64,000 bases of DNA from CAVSRC01 sp963732845 (GCA_963732845.1 CAVTBE010000011.1:1-64000), one strand, 5' to 3'; positions 37,599-46,323 are shown, counted from the stretch's first letter. Numbers and translations: made by a program. Notes: generated from the sequence alone by a model not told the origin.

Positions 37599-38435
37599 TC
37601 ACCCTTTGACCGCGCCGGCGAGCAATCCGCGCACGAAGGCGCGCTGCACGATGACGTAGAGAATGATGAGGGGCAGGGCGATCAACGCCAGCACAGCGAA
37701 CAGGGCGCCGGGGTTGGCCATGTAGAGGCCGGAATACTGCATCGGGACGATGGTCAGGGTCTTCATCTCGCTCTGCGTCATGACGATGAGGGCGAGGAAG
37801 AACTCGTTCCAGCTGACGATGAACTGCCAGATCGCGACGAAGACGAGCGCCGGACGCACCAGCGGCAGCGTGACGAAGAGGTAGGTCTGCCACGCACTGC
37901 ACCCATCGACGCGCGCCGCTTCATAGAGTTCGCGCGGCGAGTCCTCCATGAAGGCCTTGAGGACGACGATGGCGAAGGGAACGCCGAGCGCCGAATAGGG
38001 AACGATCAGGCCGAGATAGTGGTTGATCCAGCCGAACTGCTTGAGAAGGATCGCCAGCGGCAGAACCAGCGAGGCGATCGGCACCATCAGCGTGGTGAGC
38101 AGCGTCGCATAGAGGACCAGCGACCCGCGCAGCTTGAGGATCGCCACGGCGAAGGCGAAGAGCGACGCCGCCGCGACGACGATGACCACCGTCGCCACCG
38201 TGATGATCAGGCTGTTGAGGAAGAAGATGATCAGCGGATTGTCGCGGATGACGGTGATGAAGTTGCCGAAGGTCACCGGCCAGGTGAACAGCGTCGAGTC
38301 GAACACGTGGGCCGGCGTGCGCAGCGCAATCGAGAACATGTAGGCTTCTGGAACCATCCAGAACGCCAGCACGACGGCGAGCACCACGTGAATGGCGATC
38401 GAACGGACGGGTACGGCGTTTCGCGTCCGCATCAT
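37599..38435 (-). CDS. Sugar ABC transporter permease, MalG type
   Basis: A 278-residue BPD_transp_1 permease with six membrane segments. The EAA loop is YEAARVDGCSAWQTYLF and the tail FVRGLLAGAVKG is classic for MalG-type proteins. The start overlaps the stop of the MalF-type gene (two alternative ATGs in GCATGATG), so the pair is coupled. It belongs to a complete importer with the binding protein at 39.5 kb and the ATPase at 35.0 kb. Confidence 0.9.
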   Translation of the reverse strand: MMRTRNAVPVRSIAIHVVLAVVLAFWMVPEAYMFSIALRTPAHVFDSTLFTWPVTFGNFITVIRDNPLIIFFLNSLIITVATVVIVVAAASLFAFAVAILKLRGSLVLYATLLTTLMVPIASLVLPLAILLKQFGWINHYLGLIVPYSALGVPFAIVVLKAFMEDSPRELYEAARVDGCSAWQTYLFVTLPLVRPALVFVAIWQFIVSWNEFFLALIVMTQSEMKTLTIVPMQYSGLYMANPGALFAVLALIALPLIILYVIVQRAFVRGLLAGAVKG

Positions 38436-39364
38436 GCGTTCTCGTGTTTGGTCGGCCCGAGATCGGCGCCCATGAGCATGATCTGGGCGACGGACAGGAT
38501 CAGCGCCAGGGCGAGCACGACCACCGAAAGGGTGGCGCCGATGCCGGTATCGCCGAGCACGAAGCTCTGCCGGAAGATGTAGGTGCCGAAGATTTCGCTG
38601 GCGTGGTTGGGGCCGCCGCCGGTCATCAGATGGACGATCGGGAAGGTCTGCAAGGTACCGATGATGCCGAGCAGCAGCAGCGATTTGGTGACCGGCGATA
38701 CCATCGGAATGATGATCAGAACGGCGAGCTTGAGGCCATGCGCGCCGTCGACGCGCGCCGCGTCGAGCACCTCGGGCGGCAGGTTGGCGAAACCGGCGAC
38801 GTACATCAGCATCGAGAAGCCGGTCCACTGCCAGATATTGACCAGGATCAGCGCATAGATCGCCATCGTCGGATCGCCGATCGGCGACGTCGTCATGGTG
38901 ATGCCGATGCGCTGCAGGTATTCCTGCGCGATGCCGTAATAGGGCGCGTAAATCTGAATCCACACCAGGCTGACGACCGACACCGAGGTGACGACCGGCA
39001 GGAAGTACATGGTGCGGAAGAAGCCGCGCCAGGCGAAGGTGTGCCGTTCGATGAAATAGGCGACCGTCCCGCCGATCACCATCTGCACGGGGATGGTGAT
39101 CAGTCCCCACAGGAACATGTTGCGCATGACGATCCAGAAGACCGGATCGCGGAAGGTGTCGAAGTAGTTGGTGAGGCCGCCGAACGTGTCGCTGCCGTCC
39201 GGCTGATGCACATAGAGGCTCTTTCCGATCACCCACAGGATCGGATAGGCGACGAAGATCACGAACAGCAGGGTCGCCGGCAGCAGAAACAGGAAAGCGG
39301 CCGACCCGGAAAACCGCTTTCTATGCCCCCGATCCAGTTTAACGACGCTGGGAATTGGACCCAC
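38432..39364 (-). CDS. Sugar ABC transporter permease, MalF type
   Basis: A 310-residue BPD_transp_1 permease. The first membrane segment (about 22-45, FLFLLPATLLFVIFVAYPIL) is followed by a short periplasmic loop and the core. The EAA loop appears as VLDAARVDGAHGLKLAVLI, and LMTGGGPNHASE near the end is typical of MalF-type members. It precedes the MalG-type gene with a four-base overlap. Confidence 0.9.
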   Translation of the reverse strand: MGPIPSVVKLDRGHRKRFSGSAAFLFLLPATLLFVIFVAYPILWVIGKSLYVHQPDGSDTFGGLTNYFDTFRDPVFWIVMRNMFLWGLITIPVQMVIGGTVAYFIERHTFAWRGFFRTMYFLPVVTSVSVVSLVWIQIYAPYYGIAQEYLQRIGITMTTSPIGDPTMAIYALILVNIWQWTGFSMLMYVAGFANLPPEVLDAARVDGAHGLKLAVLIIIPMVSPVTKSLLLLGIIGTLQTFPIVHLMTGGGPNHASEIFGTYIFRQSFVLGDTGIGATLSVVVLALALILSVAQIMLMGADLGPTKHENA

Positions 39365-39417
39365 TCCGATGGTCAGCGGCGCACTGAAACGAGTATGCCA
39401 TCAAATTGAAGAAACGT

Positions 39418-39450
39418 GGGGGCGGGACCGGAAGGGTTCATCCCGCCCCC
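39418..39450 (-). other. Hairpin between binding-protein and permease genes
   Basis: A perfect 10-bp stem (GGGGGCGGGA at 39418-39427 with TCCCGCCCCC at 39441-39450) closes a 13-base loop, thirteen bases after the binding-protein stop on the minus strand. The sequence behind it in the transcribed direction is ACGTTTCT, a poor T-run. Confidence 0.6.
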
Positions 39451-39463
39451 CGTCTTTGCCGGC

Positions 39464-40753
39464 TTACTTGCCCAGCGCCTTGTCGGTCGCCGCCTGAACT
39501 GACTTCAGGGCGGCTTCCGGATCGAGACTGCCGGACGCAACACCGGCAAGGGCGTTGTCGAGAGCTTCGCCGACGGCCGGGCTGCCAAAGCGCTGGTTCT
39601 CAGCCTTGGGCAGGTCCGCCATGAAGCGCTTCGACATTTCCTTCACGTGGTCGCTCACGTCGCCTTGCGGCTCATGCCCGGCGAAGGCCGGCAGGTCGTT
39701 GAGGTCGTTGAGCGCCTGCTGGAGCGCCTCGCCGTTGGTCAGCGACGCGAGGAACGTCCACGCTGCGGGGTTCTTTTCCCCGTTCTTGGTGAGACCGTAG
39801 CCGATGTCGATGCCACCGACCGGCGGGCTCACGTTCCCGCCCTCCTTGAGGGCCGGGAAGTAGAAGAAGTCGAACCCGCTCATGTTCTCGACGAGGGGCG
39901 AGAGCGGCGGCGGGAACTTGCTCTCCTGCATCCACCACGAACCGAGGGCCATCATGCCAATCTTGCCCTGGGCGAAGAGCTGTGCGCCGGTCGGATAGGC
40001 ATGAGCACCGAGCGCCCCCTTCTGGAAGACGCCGTCATCGAACAGGCCCTTCCAGGCCTTCATGGCTTCGATGAGTTCCGGCGAGGTCCACGCGGCTTCT
40101 CCGTTCTGCGCCTTCTCGGGCAGGCCGGGTGCGAGCTGGTTGGCGAGCATCAGGAAGACGTTCTCGTTCTGCCAGCCGTCAGCGGCGCCCTGGAACATCG
40201 GCATGTAGCCCTTGTCCGACAGGGTCTTGGCGGTGCTGACCAGCTCGGGATAGGTCTTCGGCGGCTTCAGGCCGAGTTCGTCGAAGATCTTGGTGTTGTA
40301 CCAGATGCACAGCACCTGGGATTCCTGCGGCACCATGTAGTAGTTGGTGTCGCCCGGCGGATTGCCCATCAGCATCTGCTTGCGGTTCACCGGGAAGACC
40401 GAGTCCTCCCAATTGGCGCCCCATTCCTTGGCGGCGAGATCGTTGATGGGGGCCAGCTGCGCACGATACTGCTGCGTCAGCGAGCCGGGTTGCAGGCCGA
40501 TCACGTCCGGCAGGCTGCCCGACGCTGCGCCCGCCTTGAGGGCGGTGATGTATTCCGGCGAGTAGTTGTAATAGGTGTACTTCACGGTGATGTCGGGATG
40601 CGCCTTCTGGAACGCATCGATCGACTTCTGCATGGTGCTGGCGATGAACCACGACCAGACAGTCACCTCCTGTCCGGCGGCATAAGCCGCCGGCTGTCCG
40701 AGCAGAGCGCCACCGATCAGCGCCGCTGCCGCGAGCTTTAGCGATTTTCTCAT
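39464..40753 (-). CDS. Sugar ABC transporter substrate-binding protein
   Basis: A 429-residue family 1 solute-binding protein with a Sec signal peptide (MRKSLKLAAAALIGGALLG, cleavage near AAYAAGQ). The mature chain begins with the EVTVWSWF strand of the MalE fold and carries VPQESQVLCIWYNTKIFDE at the hinge. It sits between the transketolase genes and the permeases in one operon, so its ligand should be metabolised through the kinase and transketolase. The ligand itself cannot be deduced. Confidence 0.88.
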   Translation of the reverse strand: MRKSLKLAAAALIGGALLGQPAAYAAGQEVTVWSWFIASTMQKSIDAFQKAHPDITVKYTYYNYSPEYITALKAGAASGSLPDVIGLQPGSLTQQYRAQLAPINDLAAKEWGANWEDSVFPVNRKQMLMGNPPGDTNYYMVPQESQVLCIWYNTKIFDELGLKPPKTYPELVSTAKTLSDKGYMPMFQGAADGWQNENVFLMLANQLAPGLPEKAQNGEAAWTSPELIEAMKAWKGLFDDGVFQKGALGAHAYPTGAQLFAQGKIGMMALGSWWMQESKFPPPLSPLVENMSGFDFFYFPALKEGGNVSPPVGGIDIGYGLTKNGEKNPAAWTFLASLTNGEALQQALNDLNDLPAFAGHEPQGDVSDHVKEMSKRFMADLPKAENQRFGSPAVGEALDNALAGVASGSLDPEAALKSVQAATDKALGK

Positions 40754-40800
40754 AGGTCGTTCCCTCCACGCTTTTTGTTGAGCCGCACTTGGTTTTCCGG

Positions 40801-41775
40801 TTACCCGGAACGTTGGACCAGACTGCTCAGGGCCTGCACGAGCGGCTCGCCGGCAAGCCCAAAGGCCTCAAGAAGCGCCTCGGGTGGACCCGACTCACCG
40901 AAGCGGTCGGCAATCCCGATGCGCGCCAAACAATGGGGTATGCGTCTGCGATCGAGCAGGCTCGACAGCATGTCGGCGAGCCCGCCATGGATCGAGTGCT
41001 CCTCGACAACCGCCACCGGGCCGGTCCCCGCCTTGGCGACGAGATCGGCGATGCTGTCGGCGAGCGGCTTCAGGCGCGTGATCCCGACGACCTTGGCCGA
41101 GATGCCGCGCGCCTTAAGCTTGTCGGTGGCTTCGAGAACCTTCGCGACCAGCGTTCCCGTGGTCAGCACCGTCAGGTCCGAACCGTCCTGGAGCAGGTGG
41201 TAGTCGGCGACCCGACCGTCTCCCACGGGAGGCGGGGGCGTCAGCTGCGGGGAGGGGAACCGCGCCAGCCGAACATAGGTCGGGCCGTCGACTTCCACTG
41301 CCTCGGCCATGGCACGCGCCAGGTCGTTGCCGTCGATGGGCGCGTAAACCCGGATACCAGGAATCCCCTGCATGATAGCCAGGTCTTCCACCGACTGCTG
41401 CGTCGCGCCGTCCTCGCCGAGATTGATGCCGGCGTGGAAGCCGAAGAACTTCACGTTCAGTTTGGGGTAGGCGACCGAGATCGCGATCTGGTCGCATGCC
41501 CGGCGCGTCAGGAAGGACGCGAAGGTGTTGACGAAGGGGACGAAGCCGCCGATGGCGAGGCCGGCGGCGATGCCCACCATGTTCTGCTCGGCGATGCCGA
41601 CGTTGAAATGGCGGCCCGGATAGGTCGCGCGGAACTTCGCCGAACGAGTCGACGAAGCGAGATCGGCGTCGAGCATCATCAGGCGCTCGTTGCGCGCGCC
41701 CAGGGAAACGATCTGTTCGCCGAATACGTCGCGCTGCGACACTTGACCCGGCGGCGCTTTTTGGACGGCGGCCAT
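40801..41775 (-). CDS. Transketolase-like subunit, C-terminal half (pyrimidine-binding and transketolase C domains)
   Basis: A 324-residue protein covering the second half of transketolase. The proton-relay Glu that activates thiamine diphosphate is E63 in VGIAEQNMVG, and the C-terminal domain (about 190-320) has VVEEHSIHGGLADMLSSLL. Alone it is inactive; it must pair with the next protein. Its start overlaps the stop of the N-terminal subunit gene in TAATG, as for obligate partners. Two-subunit transketolases occur in specialised sugar operons, including apulose-4-phosphate transketolases. Confidence 0.88.
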   Translation of the reverse strand: MAAVQKAPPGQVSQRDVFGEQIVSLGARNERLMMLDADLASSTRSAKFRATYPGRHFNVGIAEQNMVGIAAGLAIGGFVPFVNTFASFLTRRACDQIAISVAYPKLNVKFFGFHAGINLGEDGATQQSVEDLAIMQGIPGIRVYAPIDGNDLARAMAEAVEVDGPTYVRLARFPSPQLTPPPPVGDGRVADYHLLQDGSDLTVLTTGTLVAKVLEATDKLKARGISAKVVGITRLKPLADSIADLVAKAGTGPVAVVEEHSIHGGLADMLSSLLDRRRIPHCLARIGIADRFGESGPPEALLEAFGLAGEPLVQALSSLVQRSG

Positions 41776-42605
41776 TAGGCTTGAACCTCGCTCAGTGCTT
41801 GTCTGAATTGGTCTTCGGTGAGGGCATGGCTGTGCCAGTCGACCCGGCCGGTCATGAACGACACGCCGGCACCTTTCTTGGTATTCGCGACGATCATCCG
41901 CGGCATGGCCCCCGGACGATCCGACCGCGCCCAGTCGAAGGCTTCGACAACTGCTTCCAGATCGTGGCCGTCTATCTCGGTGACCGCCCAGCCGGCGGCG
42001 ATCAGCTTTGGCGCGTAGGGCTTGATGTTGAGGATGTCCTCAACCGGTCCGTCGTTTTGGATGCCGTTGGCGTCGATGATGGCGACCAGCCGGTCGACCT
42101 TGTGCGCGCCGGCGTACAGGATCGCTTCCCACACCTGACCGGAATCCATCTCGCCGTCGCCGAGGATGGCGTAGGAGTGGTGCGGTTCCTCGCGATAAGC
42201 CAGCGCCAGCGCCAGCCCCAGCGCAACCGAAAGCCCCTGGCCGAGCGAGCCGGTGGACATTTCGACTTCCGGCAGGCGCGTGCGGTCGGGATGGCCCTGC
42301 AGGCGCGAGCCAAGCTGGCGCAGCGTCTTCAGTTCTTCCTTGGGGATCAGGCCGGTCTCGGCGAGCACCGCGTAGAGCGCTGGCGCCGCGTGGCCCTTGG
42401 ACAGGATCACGTGATCGCGGCTGTTGTGCCTGATCCAGTCGGGTGGCGGCTTGATCACATGGCCATAGAGAACCGCGAGCAGCTCAACGCACGACATGCT
42501 GCCGCCGGGATGGCCGGAGCCGCTCTCATAGATCTGCAGCAGGATGTCGGCGCGGATGTTCCGCGCCATTTCCTTCAAGGCACTGATATCGGCTTGGCTC
42601 GTCAA
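41775..42605 (-). CDS. Transketolase-like subunit, N-terminal half (ThDP diphosphate-binding)
   Basis: A 276-residue first half of transketolase. SGHPGGS is at 30-36, and the thiamine-diphosphate/magnesium motif runs from GDGE (149-152) to N180 in IDANGIQ. The start is a TTG at 42605 with GGAGAAG upstream; it overlaps the stop of the RpiR gene. It should form a heteromer with the C-terminal subunit and move two-carbon ketol units. The operon context (FGGY kinase, sugar importer) suggests a dedicated ketose phosphate substrate. Confidence 0.88.
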   Translation of the reverse strand: MTSQADISALKEMARNIRADILLQIYESGSGHPGGSMSCVELLAVLYGHVIKPPPDWIRHNSRDHVILSKGHAAPALYAVLAETGLIPKEELKTLRQLGSRLQGHPDRTRLPEVEMSTGSLGQGLSVALGLALALAYREEPHHSYAILGDGEMDSGQVWEAILYAGAHKVDRLVAIIDANGIQNDGPVEDILNIKPYAPKLIAAGWAVTEIDGHDLEAVVEAFDWARSDRPGAMPRMIVANTKKGAGVSFMTGRVDWHSHALTEDQFRQALSEVQA

Positions 42606-43546
42606 TTCTTCTTCTCCTTGGCGACAGGCTTGCTGTGCAGCTTCTCCGCGTTGAGCGCCTCATCGACGGCGCGAACGTTTTCGAGCAGCCGCTGGTCGCG
42701 CATCGCCACGCAGTGAAAGAGCACTTCGTTGAACATCATCTGGAGGATCCGGGTCATAACCGCGTCCGTGCCGAAGAGGCCGACGCCCGGAGGGGTGAGA
42801 ATGTGGATGTCGCAGAGCTCGCCGAGCAGCGACTGCGGCTTGGCCACGATGCCGGCTATCTGGGCGCCTTTGGCGCGTGCCGTCCGGGCTGCCAGCACCG
42901 TGGAGCGCGTCGCGCCGGAATAAGAGATGGCGATGCCGAGATCGCCGGGCCCCATCATCGCGGCCTGCGCCATCTGGGTGTGCGAATCCTGGGCAAAGCC
43001 GATCGGCAGGCCGAGGCGCAGCAAGCGCTGATGCATGTCCATGCCGACGACCGCCGAGGAGCCGGCTCCGAAGATCTCGATCGAGCGCGCCACAAGAACG
43101 GCATCGACCAGCCGTTCGAGCTCGCTCGAGCGCGACAGGAGCTCGGCGAACTTGAGGGCGCGCACGGAGGCGTTGTTGAAGACCTTGAAGGCGATCTCGG
43201 CGGGGCCGTCGCCGTCGGTGATCGTCGGCGTCGTCGATTTGATCTCGTCGACGCGGGCCTTCATGGCGCGGCTGCCGCGCAACAGAGCGTGGCGCAATTC
43301 GCGCTGTCCGGCATAGCCGAATTTCCGCGCCAACCGGTCGATCGTCGCCCGGCTCGACCCCGCACGGTCGGCGAGATCGACCGCCGTCAGCGTTGCCAGG
43401 TCGTATTCCGCGAGCGACAGCAGGTGTTCGGTGAGACGGCGCTCCGCCGCGCTCAAATTCGCGCTCGAAAGGCGGGTCATCAGCGGCAGACTCTCGTCAG
43501 ATACCGCGCCGAGGTTCCCGTTCGATCGAATGCGATCGGCGTTCAC
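42602..43546 (-). CDS. RpiR/MurR-family regulator with SIS domain
   Basis: A 314-residue regulator: N-terminal RpiR HTH (about 20-95, LADRAGSSRATIDRLARKFG) and C-terminal SIS sugar-phosphate sensor (about 120-270, IFGAGSSAVVGMDM and ISYSGATRSTV). I choose the GTG at 43546 because GGGAGG stands seven bases before it; the upstream ATG at 43600 has no ribosome site and lies inside the operator palindrome. It is the first gene of the transketolase-transporter operon, which it probably autoregulates in response to a sugar phosphate. Confidence 0.87.
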   Translation of the reverse strand: MNADRIRSNGNLGAVSDESLPLMTRLSSANLSAAERRLTEHLLSLAEYDLATLTAVDLADRAGSSRATIDRLARKFGYAGQRELRHALLRGSRAMKARVDEIKSTTPTITDGDGPAEIAFKVFNNASVRALKFAELLSRSSELERLVDAVLVARSIEIFGAGSSAVVGMDMHQRLLRLGLPIGFAQDSHTQMAQAAMMGPGDLGIAISYSGATRSTVLAARTARAKGAQIAGIVAKPQSLLGELCDIHILTPPGVGLFGTDAVMTRILQMMFNEVLFHCVAMRDQRLLENVRAVDEALNAEKLHSKPVAKEKKN

Positions 43547-43590
43547 CGCGTGCCTCCCTCGTGAGCGACTGTGTGTCAGTCTGTTTTCTG

Positions 43591-43641
43591 TTTGAGACAT
43601 AACGTCTCAAATTTCTTATGTTCTGATTGTAGGTGAGACGT
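43591..43641. promoter_or_regulatory. Probable RpiR operator: inverted repeat plus third half-site
   Basis: TTTGAGAC (43591-43598) and GTCTCAAA (43604-43611) form a perfect inverted repeat with a 5-base spacer. A further TGAGACGT half-site lies at 43634-43641. The cluster sits 45 bases before the RpiR gene start, where a self-regulating RpiR protein would bind. Confidence 0.65.
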
Positions 43642-43882
43642 ATTGATTGTCAATCATGTTGCGACTCGGGGGACTGCGGCCGAAGACGCGCGCCGCTGCC
43701 CAGCCATCCCGGCGGGCGGACACGCCTGAAGAAAGACGACCTTCGTGCACACAGCGGATGTCGGCCCGCGCCGCGTCGGCACGATCCGGCTCGAGCAGCG
43801 TGCCCGCTGCATCACGCCGGAAAGCATGACGCCCATCGCGGACAGCTGAATTCCAGGCACAAAAGCTGTGCCGGCTATGGAG

Positions 43883-43907
43883 GCGTCGATAATACCAGTA
43901 TGGTACC
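43883..43907. promoter_or_regulatory. Probable GntR operator, site 1
   Basis: TACCA-GTA-TGGTA (43893-43905) is an inverted repeat preceded by GCGTCGATAA. The 17-base block GCGTCGATAATACCAGT (43883-43899) recurs exactly at 44712-44728. It lies 65 bases before the GntR gene start, fitting autoregulation. Confidence 0.65.
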
Positions 43908-43971
43908 GCACGCGATTTGGAGCTACAGTGAATTGCGGGATTCGCGAGCCGGCAACCAGTCGAGAAGGATC

Positions 43972-44721
43972 ATGGACGGACACGTGCTGATCGGACATCT
44001 GCAACAGGTTTTGGCCGCGAACGATCCGGCCCTGCCGCTCTACCGGCAGCTCAGCGGCGCCATCGCCGCGTTGGTCAGCGCCGGCGAGCTCAAGCTCGGC
44101 GATCCCCTGCCTGGCGAGCGGGTTCTGGCCGACGAACTCGACCTGTCGCGGGTGACCGTGCGTAAGGCCATTGAAGCGCTGGAAGAGGACGGCCTGGCGC
44201 GCCGCCGCCACGGCATGCGCACCGAAATCGCCTCGCATGTGGAGAAGTCTCTCTCCGCCCTGACGAGCTTCAGCGAGGACATCTCCTCGCGCGGCATGCA
44301 GCCAGGATGTATCTGGATTTCAAAGGAAATCGGCCGGCCGGTGCCGACCGAGATGATGGCGCTCGGCATCGCCAACAGCCAGAACGTCGTGCGCCTGAAG
44401 CGCATCCGCACGGCCGACGAGCAGCCGATTGCCATCGAGACCTCGGCAGTGCCGGCACGCTTTCTGCCGTCTCCCGATCTCGTCGCCAACTCGCTCTACG
44501 AGACGCTCGCCCGTCTCGATGCTATGCCGAGCCGCGCGGTCCAGCGCATGCGCTCGCGTCCGGCGACCGAGTCCGACAGCGGACTGCTCAAGTGCGAACC
44601 GGGCACACCGATGCTGGTGATGGAGCGGCGCTGCTTCCTCGCCGACGAGCAGATCGTCGAGTTCTGCGAGACGCGTTATCGCGGCGACGTCTACGACTTC
44701 GTGGTCGAGTTGCGTCGATAA
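43972..44721 (+). CDS. GntR-family regulator with UTRA domain
   Basis: A 249-residue HutC/NagR-type regulator: winged HTH (about 20-85, ADELDLSRVTVRKAIEALEE) and UTRA effector domain (about 105-245). The start at 43972 is supported by GAAGGA just upstream. Its stop codon TAA lies inside the second copy of its presumed operator. It directly precedes the NanE-NanK fusion gene and probably senses an amino-sugar phosphate, as NagR and related proteins do. Confidence 0.88.
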   Translation: MDGHVLIGHLQQVLAANDPALPLYRQLSGAIAALVSAGELKLGDPLPGERVLADELDLSRVTVRKAIEALEEDGLARRRHGMRTEIASHVEKSLSALTSFSEDISSRGMQPGCIWISKEIGRPVPTEMMALGIANSQNVVRLKRIRTADEQPIAIETSAVPARFLPSPDLVANSLYETLARLDAMPSRAVQRMRSRPATESDSGLLKCEPGTPMLVMERRCFLADEQIVEFCETRYRGDVYDFVVELRR

Positions 44722-44753
44722 TACCAGTTTTTTGCTGGTTGCATTCTGGTATT
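44712..44753. promoter_or_regulatory. Probable GntR operator, site 2
   Basis: AATACCAG (about 44719-44726) and CTGGTATT (44746-44753) form a perfect 8-base inverted repeat, with an inner CTGGT at 44735-44739. The left side repeats 17 bases of site 1 exactly and overlaps the GntR stop codon. It lies 37 bases before the NanE-NanK start and would control that operon. Confidence 0.68.
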
Positions 44754-44789
44754 GTCGGGATATCGTGAGCCCTCCGAAAGGGGGCGCGC

Positions 44790-46310
44790 TTGCAGATCGA
44801 CGACCTAGACCGCGGCCTGATCGTGTCCTGCCAGCCGGTTCCCGGCGGACCGATGGACAGTGCCGAGATGGTGGCAGGCTTCGCGCTTGCAGCGCTTGCC
44901 GGCGGTGCCCGCGGCCTGCGCGTCGAATCCATCGCCTACGTGGCGGCCGTGCGGGCGCGGACCGACGCGCCGATCATCGGCATCGTCAAGCAGGATCGCG
45001 CCGACACGGCGGTGCGCATCACACCGTTGGTCGAGCAGGCGAGCGCACTGGTCGAGGCCGGCGCCGACATCATTGCCTTCGATGCGACCCGGCGCCCGCG
45101 TCCGGTCAGCGTTGAAGCACTGGCCGCCGCGATCAGGCAGCGCGGGCGGCTGGCCATGGCCGATTGCTCCGACCTCGAGGACGCGCGCCAGGCGCTGGCC
45201 GTCGGCGCCGACATCGTCGGCACGACGCTGTCCGGCTACACCGGCGGGCCGGAACCGGAAGAGCCGGACTTCGACCTCATCACCGCCATGCGCGGGCTGA
45301 CGCCTCATGTGGTTGCCGAGGGGCGGCTGCACACGCCCGAACAGGCGGCGGAAGCCATCCGGCGCGGCGCCTGGTGCGTCACCGTCGGCTCGGCGCTGAC
45401 CCGCACGGAACATGCGACGGCGTGGTTCCGCGATGCCATCGCGCACGCCGTTCGGCAGGGGAAGCCGGTGGTCGCCATCGACATCGGCGGCACCAAGATG
45501 TCGGCAGCGCTGGTCACCCGCACCGCGACCACCGACGAGATCACCGTGCCAACGGCGCGCGAGGAAGGGCCCGATGCCTGGATCGCCGCGCTTGCCGAGC
45601 GGCTTCGCGGGCGCCTCGGCGATGCCTGTGCGGTGGCTGCCGCGGTGACCGGCCTTGCCATCGACGGGCGCTGGTCGGCGGTCAATCCGGCGATCCTTCC
45701 GGTTCCCGACGGCTATCCGCTGGCCGAGAAGCTGTCGCAGGCCTTCGGCCTGCCGACCGTGATTGCCAACGATGCGCAGGCCGCCGCCTGGGGCGAATAC
45801 CGCTTCGGCGCCGGCCAAGGTGCCGACATCGCGTTCCTGACCATCTCGACCGGCATTGGCGGCGGGCTGGTGCTCGGCGGCCGCCCGCGCCTCGGTCTCT
45901 CCGGCCATTTCGGCCAGCTGCGATCGCCTTCGGCGAACGGCGCGGCGCCGTTCGAGGACGAGGTCTCCGGTCTGTGGATCGCGTCGCAGGCCGCCGCAGA
46001 AGGGCACCCGGTCGACGCGCAGGGCGTGTTCGCCGCCGCCGGCCGCGGCGAAGCCTGGGCGGAAACCATCGTCAATGCCTCGGCGCGCAAGGTCGCGCTG
46101 CTCTGTCAGGATCTGCAATTTGCCTTCGACCCCGGCCGCATCGTCATCGGCGGCGGCATCGGGCTCGCGGCGGGCTATCTCGAGCGCGTGCGTGCCGCAT
46201 TGCCTGCGCTCAATGACCGGCTCCGGCCGGTGATCGTTCCGGCCCTGCTCGGGGTTCGGGCCGGACTGGTCGGCGTTGCCGACCTCGCCCTCAACACGCT
46301 CAGCACGTAA
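44790..46310 (+). CDS. Fused N-acylglucosamine-6-phosphate 2-epimerase and ROK kinase (NanE-NanK)
   Basis: A 506-residue bifunctional protein. Residues 1-220 are NanE: GLIVSCQP, catalytic-type K67 in GIVKQD, DATRRPRP, GTTLSGYT and E177 in VAEGR. Residues 225-505 are a ROK kinase: DIGGTK (231-236) and STGIGGGLVLGG. The zinc-binding cysteine motif of many ROK kinases is absent; the region after GHFGQ has no Cys. The start is TTG after GGGGG. It would phosphorylate ManNAc and epimerise it to GlcNAc-6-phosphate. No sialate lyase lies in the operon. Confidence 0.88.
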   Translation: MQIDDLDRGLIVSCQPVPGGPMDSAEMVAGFALAALAGGARGLRVESIAYVAAVRARTDAPIIGIVKQDRADTAVRITPLVEQASALVEAGADIIAFDATRRPRPVSVEALAAAIRQRGRLAMADCSDLEDARQALAVGADIVGTTLSGYTGGPEPEEPDFDLITAMRGLTPHVVAEGRLHTPEQAAEAIRRGAWCVTVGSALTRTEHATAWFRDAIAHAVRQGKPVVAIDIGGTKMSAALVTRTATTDEITVPTAREEGPDAWIAALAERLRGRLGDACAVAAAVTGLAIDGRWSAVNPAILPVPDGYPLAEKLSQAFGLPTVIANDAQAAAWGEYRFGAGQGADIAFLTISTGIGGGLVLGGRPRLGLSGHFGQLRSPSANGAAPFEDEVSGLWIASQAAAEGHPVDAQGVFAAAGRGEAWAETIVNASARKVALLCQDLQFAFDPGRIVIGGGIGLAAGYLERVRAALPALNDRLRPVIVPALLGVRAGLVGVADLALNTLST

Positions 46311-46323
46311 GGAGGAAGGAATC

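Noticed and set aside
40795..40810. Palindrome TTCCGG-TTAC-CCGGAA at the transketolase C-terminal subunit stop
   Set aside because: The stem is only 6 bp without a T-run, and the operon continues into the binding-protein gene, so I do not call a terminator.
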